A stretch of 64,000 nt of DNA from Solitalea canadensis DSM 3403 (GCF_000242635.2 NC_017770.1:186001-250000); one strand, 5' to 3'. Shown: positions 25,394-34,873, counted from the stretch's first letter. The notes: a model not told the origin generated them from the sequence alone. Numbers and translations: made by a program.

Positions 25394-28300
25394 ATGAAAA
25401 GATTAAATTTCTTTAAATATATACTCATACTCATAATCTGCTTTGGCACCTTAAAAAGAGGATATTCCATTCCTTTTTATGAAAAAAGTAGAAATTATAC
25501 ATCTGACCACCACATATCAGCTATAAGTTTAGAAAAGGCGTTTAGTCTCCATTTAAAAAAGACATTTCAGCCTCTTAATATTTCAGGTTTATCAAATGTT
25601 GCAGAAGGTCAAATATGTTCATATTCCTCATCAATAGGCTCAGGTTTATGGTCTGTGGCTAATGGCGTAATATTAAGTGGACAAGGTACTGATATGATTA
25701 TTGTTCAGTGGTCAATGGGGGTAACAATGGGTTCTGTACTTTTTGAACCACCAGAAGGAGGGTATTATTTCATTGACGTTACAATAATGCCTGAATTATT
25801 AGCTGGTTCCATTACTACAGCCCCGTTTTCAATTATAGCAGGAGATACTCCCTCAACTATCAATGCAACAACTGCCTCTAAAGGTAATTGTGGAACTAGT
25901 TATATGTATCAATGGCAAAAATCAAGCGATAATATTTATTTCACTAATATTTCAGGAGCAACCAGTCAAAACCTAAATTATACTTCCGGACTCACTCAAT
26001 CGACATATTTTAGACGAGTAGTTAATTGTGGTGGAGATCAAGCTTATACAGGATCTATTCTTGTTACTGTATTCAATCCAGGCAGCATTACAAGTGGAGA
26101 TCAAACTATTAGTTACAGTACCATTCCGTCATCAATTTTAGCCACAGTAGCTTCTGGTGGAAACTGTGGAACAAGCTATTTATATCAATGGCAATCATCT
26201 CTTTCTGGTTACTATACTGATTTTACAAATGTCCCATCTGCTACAGGGCAAAATTTGACCCTTTCAACTCCTTTAACGCAAACTACCTATTATAGAAGAA
26301 TGGTAACGTGTGGCGGCATTACCTCTTATACTTCAAATGCAGTTGTAACAGTAATTGATATGAATTCAATTACTACCAACACAATTCGTAAGGCAGGTGT
26401 CACCGATCCAGCTTCTATTTCGACATTATCAGCGTCAGATTTAAATCAGAACATTAATTATTTTGATGGGTTAGGAAGATTAGTACAACAAGTACAAACC
26501 AAGGGAAGCCCTAATCAAAAAGATATGGTAGTTCCTAATGAATATGATGTTTATGGTCGTGTAACCAAGAAGTATCTACCATACGTTGATGTATCGGCTA
26601 ATGGAACTTATAAAGTTAATGCATTGACCGCCAATCAGGGAATTTCTCTGTTTTATAAAACATTAAATCAGAAAATTGATACAACAACCTTTCCTTATGT
26701 AGAAACCACTTATGAGTCATCTCCGTTAAACCGTAGTTTAGAAGTAGGTGCTCAAGGAAAAACATGGAGGATAATAAAAAATAGTAATGGGAAGAGTACA
26801 TTCAATGGCAATACTGTTAAATCCGATTTTGGGATAAATGGATATTCGGAAGTACGTCTCTGGAATGTCACAACAAATGGAGCTAACTCAAGTGTTTTTT
26901 ACGGTACGGGGCAGCTATACAAAACAATTTCAAAAGATGAAAACTGGACTAGTTCTGACGTTCAAAATCGTTTAATTAAAGAGTTTAAAGATAAAGAAGG
27001 TAGAGTTATTTTAAAGAGGCAACTGTATCGCACACCTTCAAATGCGCTAGACTCACTTTCTACCTATTACGTTTATGATGATATTGGAAATCTTCGTTAT
27101 GTAATACCTCCCGCAGTAAGTGTAACGACATTTACCGAAGCAGATCAAATATTTAAAGATCTGATCTATGCCTATAAATATGATGGTCGACATAGGGTAA
27201 TCAAGAAGAAAATTCCCGGTGCAGATTGGACATTTCTTGTTTATAATAAATTAAATCAAGTTGTGTTAACTCAAGACTCTGTTCAACGGGCTAAATCTAC
27301 AAAGGAGTGGGCGTTTACAAAATATGATGCTTTAGGTCGAGTTGTATTAACAGGAGTTTATACAGGCAATGAAATTTTGGATACTGCTCAAAATAGGGCT
27401 AATCGATATTCAAGCTGGGAGGATAAAGGCACTTTTCACGGATATACAACAAAAGCCTACCCTTTAACCGGAATGAATGTTTTGATCGCGAATTATTATG
27501 ATGACTACACTTTTCCAGGGGCAAGGACAACAGGTTTTACTTATGTAACAGATACACTAAATACTAAGACAGATATTGTTAGAGGATTATTGACAGGAAA
27601 TAAAGTTAAAATATTAGGAACAAAAGATTCCATCCTTACTGTAAATTACTATGATTCCAACAGTCGTTTAGTACAAAGTCGTTCCAATAATCATGTTGGA
27701 GGGACTGATATAGTAAATATTAAATATGATTTTTCAGATCAATTAATTGTTAGTAAACGTGTTCATACGGGACGTAGTGGACAGGTTGTAACTATCTTAA
27801 ACTGGTATGAATACGATCATCTTGGAAGAAAGAAAAAGGTAAGAGAAAAGATAAATAGTGATCAGATCGTTACGTTAGCTCAATACAACTATAATGAATT
27901 AGGGCAATTAGTTGAAAAGAATCTTCATTCAACCAACGGAACTACTTTTGCACAAAGTATTGACTATCGCTACAATAATAGAGGATGGTTAAAAAGTATC
28001 AACAAAGCAGATCTCACATCTGATGGGGGCATTAGTAATGATGACTCCAACGATCGTTTTGGATTAGAGTTAAAATATGAGTCTGGGCCAATACCTCAAT
28101 ACAATGGTAATATTTCTCAAGCAAACTGGAAAGGAGGTAAACTTACAAGCTCGTTACCTCAAGGTCAGGGTTACAAGTATAATTATGATGGTTTAAACCG
28201 TTTGTTGCGTGCAACTAGCATTGCGGGTCCTGATTATGGTGAACTAATCAGTGGGTATGATAAAATGGGGAACATTCAAAAATTGGGACGTTACTCACAA

Positions 28301-29749
28301 GGAACAAGAATTGACAGCTTAACATATACTTATTACAACTCTGCTAATCAATTGCAGAAGGTTGAAGATTTAGCAACCACAGTGGGCTTTAATAATGGTT
28401 CAACAGCTGCAAATGAGTATACATATGATCCTAATGGCAATTTATTGACAGATTTGAATTTGGGTATAACATCCAATATCAGTTATAATTATTTGAATTT
28501 ACCTGAACAAATTCTTAAATCAGGGACTACATTAAAATATACGTATGATGCAACAGGTTTAAAGTTAAAGCGAAAACTGATTGGTACAATAGACTCTACC
28601 GAGTATGTAAATGGTATTCAGTATTCAGGCGGGTTAATTGATTTCATAGAGACAGAAGAGGGGCGAGCAGTTAAAAATGGAACGTCTTATTTGTATAGGT
28701 ATAGTTTAAATGACCACTTAGGCAATTTAAGGGTCGAGGTTGATGCATCCGGAAATGCATTACAAGAGGAAAGTTACTACCCTTTTGGTCTATCTCAAGT
28801 ATTACCAAGTAATAGTGATCCTTCTGGGAAGAATAAATATCAATACAATGGTAAAGAGTTTCAAGTTGAGACTAACTGGTATGATTACGGAGCACGATTT
28901 TATGATCCTACCTTGGGTAAATGGAATTCGATTGACCCTATGGCTGAAATTGCAAAAGACTGGTCTGTTTATGTATATACAAATAATAATCCCGTAAAGT
29001 TTATTGATCCCAATGGTATGTATACTACATCGACTGGAGAGTCCGATGAAGAATGGTCAGCTCGAATGAAAGCAGAAACTAATGCAGCTAACACTATGCA
29101 TGACCAACAATTTGGATTACTGAATAGGGGAGATCTTGAAACAGATTATAGTGATGATCCTAAGAAAAAAAAGAAAGACGAGTCGAAAGAAAAATCGAAA
29201 GAAAGTGAGGAAAGTACAGAATCGTCATTTTTTATTGATTTAATGAATGAATTGCCCGTTTGGAAAGGGTGTAGACAAGGAGGTTATGCCTTTGACAATG
29301 GTGATTATTTTGGTGCTACTATTGGAATGCTTGATGGAACAATGGATGCATTTACACTTGGTGAGTTCACCGAAGGTAAAATAGTAATATCCAATGGATT
29401 AAAGCTTACCTCTGGTTATTTTGAAAAAGCTGGTAAATATATACTTACTGGTGGCAAAACATTTGAAGAATATAAAAAACTACGAGGAGGAACCAAGACA
29501 TTAGATAAAATTAAAACATCAACTGGTACGCAGAGAATAAGTACAGAGTTTCATCATTGGCTAATAACTCAAAGAATGCAAAGAAAATTTAATTTGCCAA
29601 ACTGGTTAGTAAATAATAGGTTTAATGTAATTAAATTAAACACAATACAACATTCTATAATTGATCGATTTCGTAAGCAATTTTTAAGAGCAGGAATCAA
29701 AAATGAAGTAGGATGGTTTAAAAAATATAATTGGTTTTCAAAATTTTAG
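25394..29749 (+). CDS. Rhs-repeat core protein with C-terminal HNH-like toxin
   Basis: 1451 residues. A signal peptide and two tandem Ig-like repeats (about 140-320, both carrying GNCGTSY and YQWQ) are followed by a DUF6443/Rhs repeat region. The Rhs-associated core lies near 1120-1195 (YYPFGLSQVLPSN, GARFYDPTLGKWNSIDP). After a charged Lys/Glu/Ser linker (about 1255-1280) comes a unique C-terminus. It ends with FHHWLITQRMQRKFNLPNWL and NVIKLNTIQHSIIDRF, an H-H...N...H pattern of HNH/SHH-type toxin nucleases. This is polymorphic-toxin design: a variable tip behind a constant core. The gene for the probable immunity protein follows 5 bp downstream. Confidence 0.87.
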   Translation: MKRLNFFKYILILIICFGTLKRGYSIPFYEKSRNYTSDHHISAISLEKAFSLHLKKTFQPLNISGLSNVAEGQICSYSSSIGSGLWSVANGVILSGQGTDMIIVQWSMGVTMGSVLFEPPEGGYYFIDVTIMPELLAGSITTAPFSIIAGDTPSTINATTASKGNCGTSYMYQWQKSSDNIYFTNISGATSQNLNYTSGLTQSTYFRRVVNCGGDQAYTGSILVTVFNPGSITSGDQTISYSTIPSSILATVASGGNCGTSYLYQWQSSLSGYYTDFTNVPSATGQNLTLSTPLTQTTYYRRMVTCGGITSYTSNAVVTVIDMNSITTNTIRKAGVTDPASISTLSASDLNQNINYFDGLGRLVQQVQTKGSPNQKDMVVPNEYDVYGRVTKKYLPYVDVSANGTYKVNALTANQGISLFYKTLNQKIDTTTFPYVETTYESSPLNRSLEVGAQGKTWRIIKNSNGKSTFNGNTVKSDFGINGYSEVRLWNVTTNGANSSVFYGTGQLYKTISKDENWTSSDVQNRLIKEFKDKEGRVILKRQLYRTPSNALDSLSTYYVYDDIGNLRYVIPPAVSVTTFTEADQIFKDLIYAYKYDGRHRVIKKKIPGADWTFLVYNKLNQVVLTQDSVQRAKSTKEWAFTKYDALGRVVLTGVYTGNEILDTAQNRANRYSSWEDKGTFHGYTTKAYPLTGMNVLIANYYDDYTFPGARTTGFTYVTDTLNTKTDIVRGLLTGNKVKILGTKDSILTVNYYDSNSRLVQSRSNNHVGGTDIVNIKYDFSDQLIVSKRVHTGRSGQVVTILNWYEYDHLGRKKKVREKINSDQIVTLAQYNYNELGQLVEKNLHSTNGTTFAQSIDYRYNNRGWLKSINKADLTSDGGISNDDSNDRFGLELKYESGPIPQYNGNISQANWKGGKLTSSLPQGQGYKYNYDGLNRLLRATSIAGPDYGELISGYDKMGNIQKLGRYSQGTRIDSLTYTYYNSANQLQKVEDLATTVGFNNGSTAANEYTYDPNGNLLTDLNLGITSNISYNYLNLPEQILKSGTTLKYTYDATGLKLKRKLIGTIDSTEYVNGIQYSGGLIDFIETEEGRAVKNGTSYLYRYSLNDHLGNLRVEVDASGNALQEESYYPFGLSQVLPSNSDPSGKNKYQYNGKEFQVETNWYDYGARFYDPTLGKWNSIDPMAEIAKDWSVYVYTNNNPVKFIDPNGMYTTSTGESDEEWSARMKAETNAANTMHDQQFGLLNRGDLETDYSDDPKKKKKDESKEKSKESEESTESSFFIDLMNELPVWKGCRQGGYAFDNGDYFGATIGMLDGTMDAFTLGEFTEGKIVISNGLKLTSGYFEKAGKYILTGGKTFEEYKKLRGGTKTLDKIKTSTGTQRISTEFHHWLITQRMQRKFNLPNWLVNNRFNVIKLNTIQHSIIDRFRKQFLRAGIKNEVGWFKKYNWFSKF

Positions 29750-29754
29750 ATAAA

Positions 29755-30405
29755 ATGTTAGGATTTTTTAAAAGAACAAAGATTGAAGATTGGGAGATCA
29801 CAATGTTGAGGAATGTTATTTCAAAACTGCCAGATAATCTTCATTATTTAGTTAAGCAAATAGAAGATCATTTGATCAAAGGAGTACGATTAGATGCAAG
29901 TGATATTCCAGGATATGTAAACTTTAGGTGCTTTCCTGATAAGCTTCAAAAATATGAAAACCTTAATGTTGAACCTTTTGACATAACTGGAATAAAGATT
30001 TATGATTTAAAAAGCCAAAAGTTCTTAGATTTAACAATTTATGTTATTGATGGAACTCTAAATGGTTATTCAATTACTGGGGCTAAGAAATTCGCAGTTG
30101 ATACTAACAATTTTGATATTTCTTCTTATAAATTAAACTATGAGGAAAACCCCACATTTAATCAAGTTATTTCTCTTTTGAAATTAAATACAAAGGAAGC
30201 TGGTCTCCTAAGGAAGAGTGACGTTTATGAATTAGAAATCAATGATCAATTATATTATCACCTTAGGGACCTAGAAGATGGGGATTTTATAGGATCGGAT
30301 AAAGATGGAACTATTTACAAGTTTACTCACGATCCTTTTTGTATCACTCCACTCCATGGAGTACTCTCTGATATTTTATCTCAAATTACGAGTAACAAAG
30401 GCTAG
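29755..30405 (+). CDS. Putative immunity protein for the Rhs toxin
   Basis: 216 residues from the ATG at 29755, just after the toxin stop. An upstream start at 29731 would overlap the toxin. No named family is recognised. The protein is acidic and soluble, without signal peptide or membrane segment (KLPDNLHYLVKQIEDHLIKG; KSDVYELEINDQLYYHLRDL). The role is inferred only from position: small cytoplasmic proteins directly after polymorphic toxins are usually cognate inhibitors. A strong terminator follows. Confidence 0.7.
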   Translation: MLGFFKRTKIEDWEITMLRNVISKLPDNLHYLVKQIEDHLIKGVRLDASDIPGYVNFRCFPDKLQKYENLNVEPFDITGIKIYDLKSQKFLDLTIYVIDGTLNGYSITGAKKFAVDTNNFDISSYKLNYEENPTFNQVISLLKLNTKEAGLLRKSDVYELEINDQLYYHLRDLEDGDFIGSDKDGTIYKFTHDPFCITPLHGVLSDILSQITSNKG

Positions 30406-30426
30406 CGAGGTTTTTTAAGTACCATA

Positions 30427-30460
30427 AAATAAGGAAGCAATCTCTGCTTCCTTATTTTTT
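30427..30460 (+). terminator. Rho-independent terminator of the Rhs operon
   Basis: AAATAAGGAAGCA (30427-30439) pairs perfectly with TGCTTCCTTATTT (30445-30457) over a 5-nt loop and runs into a T-tract. It closes the Rhs / immunity transcript. Confidence 0.9.
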
Positions 30461-30601
30461 CATTTACAAAACTTATTTTAATAGAATCGAGACTACTTAA
30501 ATAATTATAAAACAAAATTTTAGCCTCCGCGTTATAATACCTTTCCCAAATTCATCTAAATAAGTTTGAGTTTGCTCTTCAATTTGATGTCCTAATGCTT
30601 A

Positions 30602-31462
30602 TTATAATTCATCAATGCCTTTAGAGCTACTTATTTTGCCTAGTTTGGATTGCAGATTTCTTATGTGTTCAGCTACTTTATTTCTCAGAATTTTGCCATA
30701 GTGTATTTCAGTTGCGCTTGTTTTGCTATGACCCAGTAAGTAGGATGCAATTTCAATAGGAATATCATTATCCATTAGCACTGTCGAAGTAAAAGTTTTT
30801 CTTGCAATGTGGTGAGTAAGATGTTTATTTAATCCTATTATTTCAGCAATTTCTTTTAAGTAACTATTGAATTTTTGGTTTGAAATTAAGGGTAACGATT
30901 GTCGTTCTTTTTCTGGGAATCCGTATTTATAAAGTATTTCAAGTGCTTTAGGTAATAGAGGTATAATGAGGGGACGGGTTGTTTTTTGTCTGATCATTTC
31001 TATCCATAAGAAACCATCTTCTCTTTCAATAAGGTGCTCTTTGGTCAATATACTGGCTTCATTGTAAGCTAGCCCTATATAGCAAGAAAATATAAAACAA
31101 TCCTTTATTTGCTCTAATCTCTTCTGTGAAAAGTTATGATCTTCTAATAGGTTTAATTCTTTTTTCTCGAGAAATACAACCTCCTTCAGGTATTTCTTTT
31201 TCTTATACAAAAGAAATGGATCAACCTGAATCCAACCATTTCCTTGGGCAACTTTGATAATTTTTTTAACCCTCTCAATAGTTTTATTAATGGTATTTTG
31301 GTTATAATTCTTTACTGTTTTAAAATAGTAATCTAGGTCGTCTAAAAAGCTTAGTTTTAAATCTGTTAAAGCAATGTCTGATTTATTGAAATAGTACTTT
31401 AAAAATTCTTGAATGTTATTTTTGATTGCGACGAATTTTTGATGAGTCTTTGAAGAGTATTC
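30602..31462 (-). pseudogene. Tyrosine recombinase (integrase), N-terminus missing
   Basis: The C-terminal catalytic part is intact: HLTHHIARKTFTSTV (H-x-x-R), YLLGHSKTSATEIHYGKI (H and the nucleophile Tyr). The family-specific CYIGLAYNEA replaces the usual first-Arg motif context. Coding sense continues upstream of the ATG at 31210 through the core-binding (SAM-like) domain (YNQNTINKTIERVKKIIKVA) to a TAA at 31463-31465. About 287 residues remain of a usual ~400, and the arm-binding domain is gone. A 202-residue product from 31210 could still be made but would lack DNA-binding domains. It lies 70 bp from the tRNA-Met fragment at 31.54 kb. Confidence 0.85.
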
Positions 31463-31535
31463 TTATAGGCTTAGTCCACAGATTTTGGACCTGATCCATT
31501 AATCCAAGAAGTGTACCTTATAGTAAACCTAATCA

Positions 31536-31613
31536 GAGGTATTCTGAAAATAACAAAGCCCTTAGTTCATCACTAAAGGCTTATTTGTTTTCTTTCGTAG
31601 CCCTGATGGGAGT
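31536..31613 (-). repeat. tRNA-Met 3'-flank/terminator copy 4 (right end of island)
   Basis: From GAGGTATTCTGAAAATAACA onward, this tract aligns to 7541-7618 with scattered substitutions through the terminator hairpin and CTTTCGTAG. It then diverges within the tRNA body (CCCTGATGGGAGT against TTGGAGACGGGAGT). It is the farthest copy from the tRNA, 24 kb away. Confidence 0.8.
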
Positions 31614-32158
31614 TTGTTTGAACACTTGAAAGGGATTTTAAGTATTGTTGATGCTATAAGGAAACAATTTTATTAATGTTGAATCAGAAATTGTTTCTGG
31701 TTTTTTGAGCTGAAAGATTTCAAGCGTATCACTTGTATGCTAAATTTGCACATAACTCTATTTCTGAAAAGAGGGTGAAAGGAAAAAAGAAATGAGAATG
31801 CCATTCGATAAAGGGTGCTGCTTACCCCCCCCAAAGGAAACAGAGTAAATGGATTGCGAATGGCTATGAGAGTTTATGTTGTGGCCTTTTAGGGATAAAA
31901 GAAAGGGTCGTGCAAGCTCCTTAACATTGGTAAATCTTTTGTTTTTTGAAATAAAGGGTTGATTAGTTTAATGGTTCTCTTATGCTATCGACGGTGAAGA
32001 GACTTTAGAAGGTCATTACACCAGCATAAAGCAACAAAGTAGCATTACCGTTAAAAGGATCGTTGGAGTAACAGAGTGATGGATTTATGTTGTAGTAAGT
32101 GTGTGAAATATTGCGAAGTTGATACCTCTTTGCCTCTCTAACAGTATGGTCTTTTGAA
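31614..32158. other. Gene-free region between the island end and the HEPN operon
   Basis: About 545 bp without a supported gene on either strand. It includes a C9 run near 31827. I found no recognisable remnant. It may be a non-coding junction between two accessory blocks. Confidence 0.4.
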
Positions 32159-33589
32159 TCAAAAGTCGGGTTTAATTACTTTCTTCAAGTTATCAATAAA
32201 TGGCCAGGTAATTTTATGTATTGGATTTTTTTCAGGCCAATCTATATATTTTGTAAAGAAGTCGTCCCCTTTTATGAATAAATCGAAGCGATTGAAGGTA
32301 TAAATTTTATATAGACCGTTGAGCACATAAATTGTTGGTGTGTTAATAATAAATATTCCTTCAAGTTTGAAGTTGGTAAGGACAAGATAGGGTTTATTAA
32401 GCTTGATTTGCAAATGCTCCTGAAGTCTATTTAGGTTCTGTCTCATAAACTCCAATTTTTCCTTCATTTTAAGATTATATTCATCGGTAAATTTTGTTAT
32501 ATCCTGGTAGTAACCTTGCATTTCATATCGTTTGGTAAGATTTTTACAATCTGCGATATAGACAGTATCATTATATATAAATATAAAATCTATTTCACCA
32601 GGAGTTTTATTAATCGATAAATGACCCTTGTCATGAGCGTAAAGGGTTTTTACATTACGGTCATAATCTACATTGTAACCTTTCAAGAGTTTCTCTACGG
32701 GGTTTTCCAAGATATCTTTATTGCGATCCTTAAAGTCGTTACGGATTTTCTTTAGAAATGGAACTTGCTCCCATTCTTTTGGTATTTTGCCAAGAGTGAT
32801 GTTGTTTTGAAAAAAAGTATTGAATGCCTCTAGGAGTGAAAATTGATCAGTTAAGATGCATTCTGTTCCATCAATTGTTAATGTTAGCAATGGTTTATGG
32901 ATAATTCTTTTTCCTGTATAAGGACTGATTGCTGCCTTTTTAATATCGGTAACATTTTCCCTGTTTAAAATTAAACCCTTAATAAATGGTTCGATATACG
33001 GACTATTAGTTTTACTTTTTAAGATTGCTATAAACTCTTTCAGAGTGCATAATCTAGGAGGTTCACTGTCATGCAGTAAATTATTCAAATAAGCTAATAG
33101 TGATTCAATATCTTTCAGATCTAAACCTAGTTCTGTTTTTATACGATGATTAAAATCAGGCTGAAGATTTTTATCAACAATAGAATTACGGTCATCTAAA
33201 ATAAAATGCTGACTTAGGCTAGGTAAAAAATTATCCCATTCCTTGGTGTTGATAAATGTGATTAATCCACTTTCGTAAATAATATCAATAGACCCATTGG
33301 TTATTTTCTCTTCAGAAATAGCATCGACTTGACCAAATAAATAGTGACCTAAATAAATCAATTTTTCAATACTAAGTACGCTTCTTTGTATCCACTTTTG
33401 ATCCGGGGCAGAATTAGAAGAAACTAGATCCTGCAAACACGATTGTTGTAAGATCATTTTTAATACCCGTCGGTAAAGAGCAAAGTATTGATAATCTACA
33501 GGGAGGTTATAGTTGTTCTGTGTTTTATAAGATAATTTTGCACTTTCTTCATGGTAGAAAATAGATATAAACAAAAAAAAGAACATCAT
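32159..33589 (-). CDS. Predicted PD-(D/E)xK nuclease, third gene of HEPN trio
   Basis: Up to 476 residues. The body is not a family I can name, but near residues 330-348 it reads GEIDFIFIYNDTVYIADCKN, the D-x8-(D/E)-x-K core of restriction-like nucleases. A helix with YYQDITKFTDEYNLKMKEKL follows. The ATG at 33589 lies 41 bp inside the preceding small gene, and the first ~12 residues (MFFFLFISIFY) come from a T-rich tract. The true protein may therefore be read through from the upstream gene by a frameshift at the T8 run near 33577-33584. It is last in a three-gene minus-strand operon. Confidence 0.65.
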   Translation of the reverse strand: MMFFFLFISIFYHEESAKLSYKTQNNYNLPVDYQYFALYRRVLKMILQQSCLQDLVSSNSAPDQKWIQRSVLSIEKLIYLGHYLFGQVDAISEEKITNGSIDIIYESGLITFINTKEWDNFLPSLSQHFILDDRNSIVDKNLQPDFNHRIKTELGLDLKDIESLLAYLNNLLHDSEPPRLCTLKEFIAILKSKTNSPYIEPFIKGLILNRENVTDIKKAAISPYTGKRIIHKPLLTLTIDGTECILTDQFSLLEAFNTFFQNNITLGKIPKEWEQVPFLKKIRNDFKDRNKDILENPVEKLLKGYNVDYDRNVKTLYAHDKGHLSINKTPGEIDFIFIYNDTVYIADCKNLTKRYEMQGYYQDITKFTDEYNLKMKEKLEFMRQNLNRLQEHLQIKLNKPYLVLTNFKLEGIFIINTPTIYVLNGLYKIYTFNRFDLFIKGDDFFTKYIDWPEKNPIHKITWPFIDNLKKVIKPDF

Positions 33590-33797
33590 TTATTTTCTTT
33601 AACTCTTGTTGAATTTCATCTGCATAAAAATTAAAAGTGTCCTGCAAGGCGGAAAGCATATCTTCTCTTTTAACCTTTATTCCATATTTATCCTGAATTA
33701 ATCGACTTAGTTTTTCCCTATATGCCGGTTCGTGTGTTTTATTGGCAGTTATAACTTGAAATGCTTCATTCTCGCAAATAATGGTTTTTAGAGGCAT
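33549..33797 (-). CDS. Small protein between HEPN and nuclease genes (possible frameshift partner)
   Basis: 82 residues from the ATG at 33797. A GTG at 33812, overlapping the HEPN stop by 1 bp, would add five residues. The sequence is charged and helical (KLSRLIQDKYGIKVKREDML, then LQDTFNFYADEIQQELKKIN). Its last ~10 residues (VLFFVYIYFLP) are translated from the T-rich tract and look non-native, which supports a frame change into the nuclease ORF at that point. No family is recognised. Confidence 0.6.
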   Translation of the reverse strand: MPLKTIICENEAFQVITANKTHEPAYREKLSRLIQDKYGIKVKREDMLSALQDTFNFYADEIQQELKKINDVLFFVYIYFLP

Positions 33798-33811
33798 AGT
33801 CGTTTTAATCA

Positions 33812-34306
33812 CTAAAAATCATAGGTCGGCTTTGCATTTGCTTCTAATTCACCAACTTCTTCTAAGTATTTTTCGGCAATGTAAAAAGCTAAATTTCTTA
33901 CTTGGGAAGTTGTTAACTCAAGATGCAACCCTAGATTATTATTTCTATCATAATCTTCAATTACTATACCTTTCCATTTATTATCCTCAGAAATAGCTTC
34001 AATTCTTTGATGAGAAATTCCATTACGAATTCTATTTAGAAGATTTTTTAAATCGTAATTAAAGTTTCGTGGATCAAATTGAAAATGTGGTGAATTAATA
34101 ACAAAATTAATCTCAGGAATTTCATCTAGATTTTGATTCATGAAAGCTAGTTTTCTTATTCTGGAATTATGCTGTTGCGGCAAAACAATTAAACTTAATA
34201 CACTATTCATAAGTAAAGTTAAATTGAAAACACCGTCATATGTTTCAATGAGCTTTTTAGTTCTCTTAATCAATTCAATATCATATCTTCCATTTTCAAT
34301 TCCCAT
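33812..34306 (-). CDS. HEPN-domain protein (pEK499_p136-like), predicted RNase
   Basis: 164 residues. It opens YDIELIKRTKKLIETYDGVF followed by LTLLMNSVLSLIVLPQQ, and carries RNGISHQRIEAIS near residue 100. The R-N-x3-H motif is the HEPN ribonuclease active site. Length and the early helices resemble the pEK499_p136-type HEPN family. It is the first gene of the trio, coupled to the small gene by a 1-bp overlap. Inferred role: a toxin-like RNase in an abortive-infection module, partnered with a predicted DNase. Confidence 0.75.
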   Translation of the reverse strand: MGIENGRYDIELIKRTKKLIETYDGVFNLTLLMNSVLSLIVLPQQHNSRIRKLAFMNQNLDEIPEINFVINSPHFQFDPRNFNYDLKNLLNRIRNGISHQRIEAISEDNKWKGIVIEDYDRNNNLGLHLELTTSQVRNLAFYIAEKYLEEVGELEANAKPTYDF

Positions 34307-34356
34307 AAGTTGTCATTTTTTGTTCGAAAGTTGTATTCTTCCTAAATCGATTTAAC

Positions 34357-34866
34357 CTAAACAAATTTCTGAATATTCATCATATATCCTAACTGAAGAC
34401 CTTCATGATAATTGTTAAATTCAAATGCGTCTTTTAATGATGATAAGTGAAATCCTGTACCCGTCATTCGTTCATTGCATATTCCGGGGAAAGTTTACCA
34501 GCGTTCCGTGATGAAAGCTTACCACTTATTCCGGACGAAGAACCACTATGCAGCGGAACGCTGGTAAACTATAGAGCGGAATATGCAGTTCATTGAATGT
34601 GACGAATTTCGCGTTGGCGAAGTCTTTTTCCGTTTCTAGCAGTGAAATTAAGAGTTCTTTCAATTCATTTGCTTGCCTTTCCGTGGTCTGTCCTGTGGGT
34701 TTTGTTCCCGGCTTATAAAGGTCAAATAATTCTCCTGAAAATGTATCCTTCCAAGCCTGATGATTTATATATCAATGCTTGCTGGGCAACTATTTCATGA
34801 CCAATATTCCAAATCAGATTATTATTAAATCCGGCCGGAACTTTATTTAGTTGGTCTATAGTGTAT
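34357..34866 (-). pseudogene. DinB-family protein gene, truncated and split by a 112-bp element
   Basis: The minus strand reads, in pieces, LNKVPAGFNNNLIWNIGHEI, a frameshift near 34752-34765, then FSGELFDLYKPGTKPTG and LKELLISLLETEKDFANAKF. The inserted element follows, then MTGTGFHLSSLKDAFEFNNY and GLQLGYMMNIQKFV with a stop at 34357. The W-x3-H and C-terminal HEGLQLGYM signatures are those of DinB-like four-helix proteins. The N-terminus is missing. It has therefore been killed at least three times (truncation, frameshift, insertion). Confidence 0.88.
34476..34587. mobile_element. 112-bp inverted-repeat element (MITE-like) with 6-bp target duplication
   Basis: The ends TGCATATTCCG (34476-34486 and complement at 34577-34587) extend into the shared AGTTTACCAGCGTTCCG, so each arm is about 34 bp and only a short non-coding centre lies between. 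GTTCAT flanks both sides (34470-34475 and 34588-34593). Its target is a DinB-like gene. The multiple internal repeats recall IS21-family ends, but that is a guess. Confidence 0.85.
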
Positions 34867-34873
34867 TTAAGTT

